A stretch of 10,829 nucleotides of DNA, from positions 1-10,829 of the forward strand of contig SFID01000094.1 in the NCBI GenBank assembly GCA_004555425.1. The letters run 5' to 3'. The notes under the pieces are model-generated. The model was given only the letters and a program-made list of their open reading frames with translations. It was not told where the DNA came from and ran no database searches. This document shows, in pieces, positions 6,397-10,829 of this stretch (position 1 is its first letter; every line of letters starts with the position of its first letter). Both the position numbers and the translations under genes were made by a program. This DNA is from Bacteroidales bacterium (lineage in GTDB: Bacteria > Bacteroidota > Bacteroidia > Bacteroidales > Bacteroidaceae).

Positions 6397-9300
6397 ATGA
6401 GAAACAAGATTCTAATGTTGCTTGCCTTCTTCTGTACTATGAGTATAGGATGGGCGCAGCAGGTGACAGAACAGAGTCAACTCCGCAATGACAAGGTTTA
6501 CACCATCACAAGTGCGCGTGCGTTCTTGTTGTACAGCGAGAGTGTGCCCAATCAAATCTGTGGTAGCACAGGTACGTCTGTGGGCAACGTTACGCAGGAC
6601 AACACAGACCCCAACCAGCAATTCCGCATCGAAAAGATTGGAGAGAACTACTACCTCTACAGCGTCGGTGCTGAGAAGTACGTCAACAGCGACGGTACCT
6701 ACGGCAGCGAACCTAACGCTATGTTCCGCATGGAGAAGGTTAGCGATGCCAACTATCCTTGGAAACTGATGCTCGGTACCAATGGTATGAACTCGCAAGA
6801 ACGTGGCCAGATGGCTGCTGGTATTGTGGTCAACAATTGGACTACGACAGACGCGGGTAACAAGTACAAGATTGAAGAGGCTACCCCCGTCGCTGCTGCT
6901 TACAGCGTAGTAGTGCTGGGTACGGAAGAAGCCAGCGCAGGCGTTTCCTTTGGCGGCCAGAATTATGGCAATGGCTCCAGCATTGAAACTGAGTTGAAAC
7001 TGACCAGCGCAGACCTTACGGCTGCTACCGTGCTTGGCAAGATTGCTGTCGTTACCATCAGCAACAAGACTATTTACGTGAGTTACCTCGATGCTGCTAC
7101 GAAGTTCTACACCATGCAGAACGGTAAGGGCGGCTACATCTCCCTCAATTCCGAATACGTTGAGGGCGGCAACCTTCACCTCCGCAACACCCTCAAGCCC
7201 CGCGACAACAAGGGCCTCTGGTGGTTCGAGAGTGCAGGCAACGGCACTTATCGCATCTACAACTACAGCACGGGTCTGAGCAAGGTGCTCGGTATGAAGG
7301 GTAGCGAGGCTAGCGCTCGCGCTACCATGGTTAGCAAGGATGATACCTCCTACGGCATCGTTTATGCCGGTACTTTCAACCTCGGTGGCGGCACGGCTAA
7401 TCCTTCCTACATCAAAGTGAACGGTTCGAACAACTGGATGAACAACCGCGACAACTGGCTCGCCTTCTGGGGCACAGCCTCCGTGGCGGGTGACCAAGGC
7501 TCGAAGATTTTCATCACCGAAGTCAACCTCGCCGACTATCCCGACGTGTTCTACAGCGAATTTGGCAAGGTTAACAAGGGTACACGCCCCGACTGGGTCA
7601 GCAAGTGGACACTCTGGTACGACGTGCCTGCCTCTAAGACGGGCGTGAGCGACACTTGGATGGAATATGCACTGCCCGTAGGTAACGGACAACTCGGCGC
7701 TACCTTCCAAGGTGCTGTCAAGATGGACAACATCCAGTTCAACGAAAAGACCCTCTGGGCTGGTAACAATACTAACAGCAACCAGGGCTACTTCCAGAAC
7801 TTCGGTTCTATCGAAGTGACCGATATGAGCGGCGTATTCTCCGAAGGAACCGACGAAAGCAAGCCCGTGCAGGACTACGCCCGCTACCTCGACATCATGA
7901 GCGGTGTGGGCGGCGTTGAGTACAAGAGCACTGACATGCTGACGCAATATTCGCGTCGCTACTTCGCTTCGGCCACCGACAAGGTGCTCGTAGCTCACTA
8001 CGAAGCCAAGGGTAACGACAAACTGAAACTCCTCGTGAGCTTCCAGCCCGACGGCCAGATTGGCGCAGGCGCAGTGACTTACACAGAAACGGGCGCAAGC
8101 TTCAGCGGCGGCATGGCTATCGTTAGTTACAACGCTGCCTTCGAAATCGTGACCGACGGTCAGAAGCGTCAGGCAGAGACGGGTATCGAAGTATCCGATG
8201 CTACCTATATGTACATCGTCATGGCAGCCGCCACGGACTACGATGCCACCAAGGCTACTTGCAAATCGGGCGAAACCACCGCTCAGTTGGCCGAAAAGGT
8301 ACAGGGCCGCATCAGCGCAGCCGTTGCCAAGGGCTACGAGAATCTCCTCGCCGACCACATGGCTAAGCACGAGGAACTCATGGGCCGCGTTGACCTCAAT
8401 CTCGGCGGCGAAAGCACTATGACCACTGAAAACCTCATCAAGTTCTACAACGCACAGGCGCAGAACAAGACGAGCGTGGACGGCCTCTTCCTCGAAGCCC
8501 TTTACTTCCAGTATGGCCGCTACTTCACCATCGGTGCCAACCTCGACACCTCCATCCACGCGCCCAGCAACCTCCAAGGTATCTGGAACGACCGCAGCAA
8601 CACCAGCTTCTGGCACTGCGACGTGCACGCCGACATCAACGTGCAGATGAACTACTGGCCCGCTGATCCCACCAACCTCAGCGAAATGCACCTGCCCTTC
8701 CTCAACCATATCCTCGACCTCGGTGCACCGGGCAGCAACTCGCCCTGGTATCAACTCGCCGCTAAGGTGAAGTCGGGCGCTCAGGGATGGATGGTAGCCG
8801 TTGAGAACAACATCTTTGGCGGTACCAGCACTTGGGAGAACAACCGCATCAAGACCTGTGGCTCTTGGTACTGCACCCACCTGTGGCGCTACTACAAGTA
8901 CACCCTCGACAAGGAATTCCTCAAGAAGGCCCTCCCCGTGATGTACCAGTGCGCCCTCTTCACCAAGTCCATCGCTACGAAGGACAGCCGCGGTAAGTGG
9001 GAAATCAAGAACGAATGGTCGCCCGAGCACGGTAACACCGACGTGACCGCTTTTGCTCAGCAGACCAGCTACGAAGTCCTCGACGAAATCTTCCAGGCTC
9101 ACGCAATCCTTGGCAGCGAATCACCGCTCACCAGCAATCAAATCGAAGCCATCCGCGACCTCTACGAAAACTTCGACAAGGGTCTTTGGACCGAAACCTC
9201 TGCTGGCAAGACTATGATTTCTGAGTGGAAGAACTACCCCCTCAGCGACCAGGGCCACCGCCACCTCTCTCACCTCATGTGCCTCTATCCCTTCAGCCAG

Positions 9301-10056
9301 GTAAGCGCTTATGCAACCGACGATGCAGGCAAGAACCTCTGGCAGGCTGCCTACAACGGACAGATTGCCCGCAACGGCGACGTGACGGGATGGTCCATGG
9401 GTTGGCAGACCAACACCTACGCACGCTGCCTCGATGGTGACAATGCACGCCGCAACCTCACCCTCGCTCTCCGCCACTCTGGTTCCTACGTGATTGAAAT
9501 GGGCAACTATGGTGGTTGCTACTACAACCTCTTCGACGCTCACTCTCCCTTCCAGATTGACGGTAACTATGGTTGCACCAGCGGTGTTGCCGAAATGCTC
9601 CTCCACAGCTTCGACGACGTCGTAACCCTCCTCCCCGCACTTCCCTCCGCTTGGGCTGAAGGTTCTGTGAAGGGTCTGAAGGCACAGGGCAACTTCATCG
9701 TGGACGAAACTTGGACGGCCAACAAACTCCAGCGTGCCACTATCACCAGCAAGGCTGGCGCTCCTCTCCGCGTGCGCAGTCTCAATGGCGCCAAGGCACT
9801 CAACGAGGCCAAGTTCTGGGTGAACGGTGAAGAAGTAACGCCCACCTTTGATGAGCAGGGTGTAGCCACCATCGAATGCGCTCAGGGCGACGTAGTAGAA
9901 ATCGACTTCACCGAAAACCCTACCACAGGCATCGCCGCAGCCGCCACACAAAACGGTAAGGTTGCTCCCATCTACGACCTCTCTGGCCGTCGCCTCAGCG
10001 CAACCCCCGCAGGTCGTCCCTACATCCAGGGCGGTGTGAAGAAGATTGGCAAGTAA
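6397..10056 (+). CDS. Secreted GH95-family alpha-L-fucosidase-like glycosidase
   Basis: Predicted exported enzyme of 1219 residues that would remove terminal alpha-linked L-fucose (or L-galactose) from glycans. The ATG at 6397 gives a clean signal peptide (residues 1-20, ending GWA before QQ); an in-frame ATG at 6259 would bury it. Residues 21 to about 400 are a beta-rich region with repeated 'YYLYS..KYVN'-like patterns, perhaps ricin-like binding modules, not firmly assigned. GH95 starts near W404, with LWYDVPAS (406-413) and the 'ALPVGNGQLGA' motif. The helical barrel carries NLQGIWN, HADINVQMNYW (744-754), WSPEHG (874-879) and QIDGNYG (1053-1059). By comparison with Bifidobacterium AfcA, E877 is the acid and D1055 assists the base. 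N748 is kept, but D746 stands where AfcA has an Asn. The last 44 residues hold IYDLSGRRL, resembling short sorting tails of Prevotella secreted proteins. Confidence 0.9.
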   Translation: MRNKILMLLAFFCTMSIGWAQQVTEQSQLRNDKVYTITSARAFLLYSESVPNQICGSTGTSVGNVTQDNTDPNQQFRIEKIGENYYLYSVGAEKYVNSDGTYGSEPNAMFRMEKVSDANYPWKLMLGTNGMNSQERGQMAAGIVVNNWTTTDAGNKYKIEEATPVAAAYSVVVLGTEEASAGVSFGGQNYGNGSSIETELKLTSADLTAATVLGKIAVVTISNKTIYVSYLDAATKFYTMQNGKGGYISLNSEYVEGGNLHLRNTLKPRDNKGLWWFESAGNGTYRIYNYSTGLSKVLGMKGSEASARATMVSKDDTSYGIVYAGTFNLGGGTANPSYIKVNGSNNWMNNRDNWLAFWGTASVAGDQGSKIFITEVNLADYPDVFYSEFGKVNKGTRPDWVSKWTLWYDVPASKTGVSDTWMEYALPVGNGQLGATFQGAVKMDNIQFNEKTLWAGNNTNSNQGYFQNFGSIEVTDMSGVFSEGTDESKPVQDYARYLDIMSGVGGVEYKSTDMLTQYSRRYFASATDKVLVAHYEAKGNDKLKLLVSFQPDGQIGAGAVTYTETGASFSGGMAIVSYNAAFEIVTDGQKRQAETGIEVSDATYMYIVMAAATDYDATKATCKSGETTAQLAEKVQGRISAAVAKGYENLLADHMAKHEELMGRVDLNLGGESTMTTENLIKFYNAQAQNKTSVDGLFLEALYFQYGRYFTIGANLDTSIHAPSNLQGIWNDRSNTSFWHCDVHADINVQMNYWPADPTNLSEMHLPFLNHILDLGAPGSNSPWYQLAAKVKSGAQGWMVAVENNIFGGTSTWENNRIKTCGSWYCTHLWRYYKYTLDKEFLKKALPVMYQCALFTKSIATKDSRGKWEIKNEWSPEHGNTDVTAFAQQTSYEVLDEIFQAHAILGSESPLTSNQIEAIRDLYENFDKGLWTETSAGKTMISEWKNYPLSDQGHRHLSHLMCLYPFSQVSAYATDDAGKNLWQAAYNGQIARNGDVTGWSMGWQTNTYARCLDGDNARRNLTLALRHSGSYVIEMGNYGGCYYNLFDAHSPFQIDGNYGCTSGVAEMLLHSFDDVVTLLPALPSAWAEGSVKGLKAQGNFIVDETWTANKLQRATITSKAGAPLRVRSLNGAKALNEAKFWVNGEEVTPTFDEQGVATIECAQGDVVEIDFTENPTTGIAAAATQNGKVAPIYDLSGRRLSATPAGRPYIQGGVKKIGK

Positions 10057-10116
10057 TCGCTACAACTTAGGGCGGCTCGGCCCCAACAAAGCCAACCGAC
10101 CCTCATACTACCATAT

Positions 10117-10158
10117 ACAAGAAAGGTGGACCTCTTCGTGGGTTCACCTTTCTTGTTT
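10117..10158 (+). terminator. Strong stem-loop terminator after the fucosidase gene
   Basis: ACAAGAAAGGTGGACC (10117-10132) pairs with GGTTCACCTTTCTTGT (10141-10156) at all 16 positions, one being G-T, around an 8-nt loop. The U-run is short (TTT including the next two bases). Placement 60 bp after the stop codon fits rho-independent termination. The A-rich left side of the stem could also serve transcripts arriving from the right. Confidence 0.75.
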
Positions 10159-10380
10159 AGGTAGGTTCTTTAAGGTGGGTCTTATAAATTAGCTTGCGAT
10201 GTATTCGCGGCCGTTGTACCGTAGAATTTTGTTTTTTCATAAAGGAGCGTAGCGGGCTACGTGACTGAATGAAAAACAAAAAGATACAGCGCGAGAGGCG
10301 TGAATACATCCAAGCAGAATAGAAACCCTACCTTCCATTGAAACTAATTTATAGAACCTACCTTTATAGAACCTACCTAT
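10158..10380. repeat. Long fold-back (nested inverted-repeat) element, ~220 bp
   Basis: Left and right halves pair in several nested blocks. TAGGTAGGTTCT (10158-10169) pairs with AGAACCTACCTA (10368-10379). TATAAATTAG (10183-10192) pairs with CTAATTTATA (10344-10353). GATGTATTC (10198-10206) pairs with GAATACATC (10302-10310). TTTTGTTTTTTCAT (10227-10240) pairs with ATGAAAAACAAAA (10269-10281), allowing one extra T. The centre is a tight hairpin, CGTAGC GG GCTACG (10248-10261). No open reading frame of note and no transposase are present. It resembles a miniature inverted-repeat element or a very long RNA hairpin. The right half has about 28 extra bases. Confidence 0.7.
10348..10377. repeat. 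15-bp tandem duplication
   Basis: TTTATAGAACCTACC occurs twice without a gap, at 10348-10362 and 10363-10377, inside the right arm of the fold-back element. The left arm carries only diverged counterparts of the two units. A shorter related piece, ACCCTACCTT, lies at 10325-10334. Confidence 0.85.
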
Positions 10381-10403
10381 AGCGAATCAATGCTATCGAG
10401 CCA

Positions 10404-10523
10404 GCAGCCGTAAGGCTGCGTTGAAACCAGGGGACGCAGTCCCCGACTGAAACTAGGAAGCCGCAGGCTTCCGTTGAAACTAGGCTGCAAAGCAGCCGTT
10501 GAAACTAAGGTCGCGCAGCGACC
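10404..10523 (+). repeat. Array of five different short hairpins with a near-constant linker
   Basis: Five perfect palindromic stems follow each other. They are GCAGCC/GGCTGC (10404-10419), GGGGAC/GTCCCC (10430-10444), GGAAGCC/GGCTTCC (10456-10472), GGCTGC/GCAGCC (10483-10497) and GGTCGC/GCGACC (10509-10523). Loops are GTAA, GCA, GCA, AAA and GCA. Between them stands a 10-11 nt linker close to GTTGAAACTA; the second copy is GACTGAAACTA. Every stem differs in sequence yet pairs fully, so pairing rather than sequence is kept. This is the reverse of a CRISPR layout, since the constant part is not palindromic and the variable part is. No cas genes are present. Function unknown. Confidence 0.85.
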
Positions 10524-10603
10524 GACACGAGGCAGAGGGAGCGCAGCGACCGCGGCCTCGTAATATAACACATCGCAAGCCCTCGCGTATGCAAAACTCG
10601 TCT

Positions 10604-10637
10604 TTTAACATTTCGTAGAGTGTTGCGAAATGTTAAA
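10604..10637. repeat. Palindrome upstream of the right hairpin-RNA promoter
   Basis: TTTAACATTTCG (10604-10615) and CGAAATGTTAAA (10626-10637) are perfect reverse complements. Read as + strand RNA, two further pairs (U-G and A-U) extend the stem to 14 bp with a 6-nt loop. That is the same geometry as the left copy at 479-512, where the U-G pair is a C-G pair. Confidence 0.7.
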
Positions 10638-10641
10638 GCGA

Positions 10642-10673
10642 TTTGCATTTCGGCGAAAAATGTATTATCTTTG
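10642..10673 (+). promoter_or_regulatory. Bacteroidetes-type promoter, right copy
   Basis: TTTG (10642-10645) and TATCTTTG (10666-10673) are separated by 20 nt, the same as in the left copy. Several spacer bases differ between the copies while both promoter boxes are unchanged. Start of transcription is expected near 10679. Confidence 0.65.
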
Positions 10674-10678
10674 TACTA

Positions 10679-10724
10679 GCGAAGAGGAGAGAGTCCTAAA
10701 CACGGGGTTCTTTCCTCTTTTTTT
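10679..10724 (+). ncRNA. Predicted ~46-nt hairpin RNA, right copy
   Basis: AAGAGGAGAGAGTCCT (10682-10697) pairs along all 16 positions with GGGGTTCTTTCCTCTT (10704-10719) around the loop AAACAC, with four G-U pairs. A 7-T run (10718-10724) ends it. Compared with the left copy, two C bases became T, and both still pair with G as RNA. The same strand also carries an open frame starting at 10630, but the pairing explains the differences between copies better than the protein does. Confidence 0.5.
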
Positions 10725-10760
10725 GGCCCATATAAAGGAAGAAATACATCGGAAGTTGGA

Positions 10761-10802
10761 AATTCTAGATGCTTTTGCGGATTTTCTAAATGCTTTTGCG
10801 GA
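10761..10802. repeat. Tandem pair of 21-bp units, right copy
   Basis: Units 10761-10781 and 10782-10802 both contain ATGCTTTTGCGGA preceded by TTCTA. They are the reverse complement of the pair at 313-354. In the frame starting at 10630 they would encode the similar heptads DAFADFL and NAFAEIF. Confidence 0.75.
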
Positions 10803-10829
10803 AATTTTCTTGGCTTTATCGGTGCGCGA

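Larger units (their letters stand above)
10527..10829 (+). repeat. Right copy of the long inverted repeat (runs off the window)
   Basis: This is the reverse-complement partner of 286-591. Order on the + strand: variable hairpin 10527-10561, palindrome 10604-10637, promoter 10642-10673, hairpin RNA 10679-10724, 21-bp tandem pair 10761-10802. The match to the left copy is still present at the last base, so the element probably continues beyond the window. Confidence 0.9.

Noticed and set aside
10404..10523. CRISPR array
   Set aside because: The repeated part is only about 10 nt and not palindromic, the variable parts are themselves palindromes, and no cas genes are present.
286..10829. A composite transposon bounded by the inverted repeats
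   Set aside because: No transposase, no target duplication can be seen, and the enclosed DNA is an essential core gene cluster.

Overview
The window looks like a chromosome segment from a Bacteroidales bacterium, most likely Prevotellaceae-like. The reasons are TAnnTTTG-type promoter elements, weak ribosome-binding sites, a murC-ftsQ-ftsA-ftsZ order without ddlB, a Bacteroidetes-style FtsZ C-terminal extension, and a secreted glycosidase ending in a short 'IYDLSGRRL' sorting-type tail. The species cannot be fixed from sequence alone.

Layout: 1-965 is non-coding and full of repeats. 966-6241 is the distal part of the division and cell-wall (dcw) cluster on the + strand: murC, ftsQ, ftsA, ftsZ. 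6397-10056 is one very large gene for a secreted family GH95 alpha-L-fucosidase-like enzyme, closed by a strong stem-loop at 10117-10156. 10157-10829 is again non-coding and repeat-rich.

The four dcw genes work together. MurC adds L-Ala to UDP-MurNAc in the cytoplasm, FtsZ builds the division ring, FtsA ties it to the membrane, and FtsQ is the periplasmic scaffold of the divisome. The fucosidase has no functional link to division. It probably acts outside the inner membrane on host or plant glycans.

The least explained part is the intergenic DNA. About 300 bp near the left end (286-591) reappears as an inverted copy running off the right edge (10527-10829), with roughly nine of ten bases matching by eye in the core. 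Each copy holds a 14-bp-stem palindrome, a consensus Bacteroidetes promoter, and directly after it a perfect 16-bp hairpin with a T-run. This predicts a roughly 46-nt hairpin RNA pointing away from the genes. Several differences between the copies turn C-G pairs into U-G pairs, so the fold is kept while a possible reading frame changes. Next to the right copy lie an array of five different short hairpins joined by a near-constant 10-11 nt GTTGAAACTA linker (10404-10523) and a roughly 220-bp fold-back element (10158-10380). Decayed traces of the array flank the left copy. This composite, structured repeat family is the best candidate for something undescribed.
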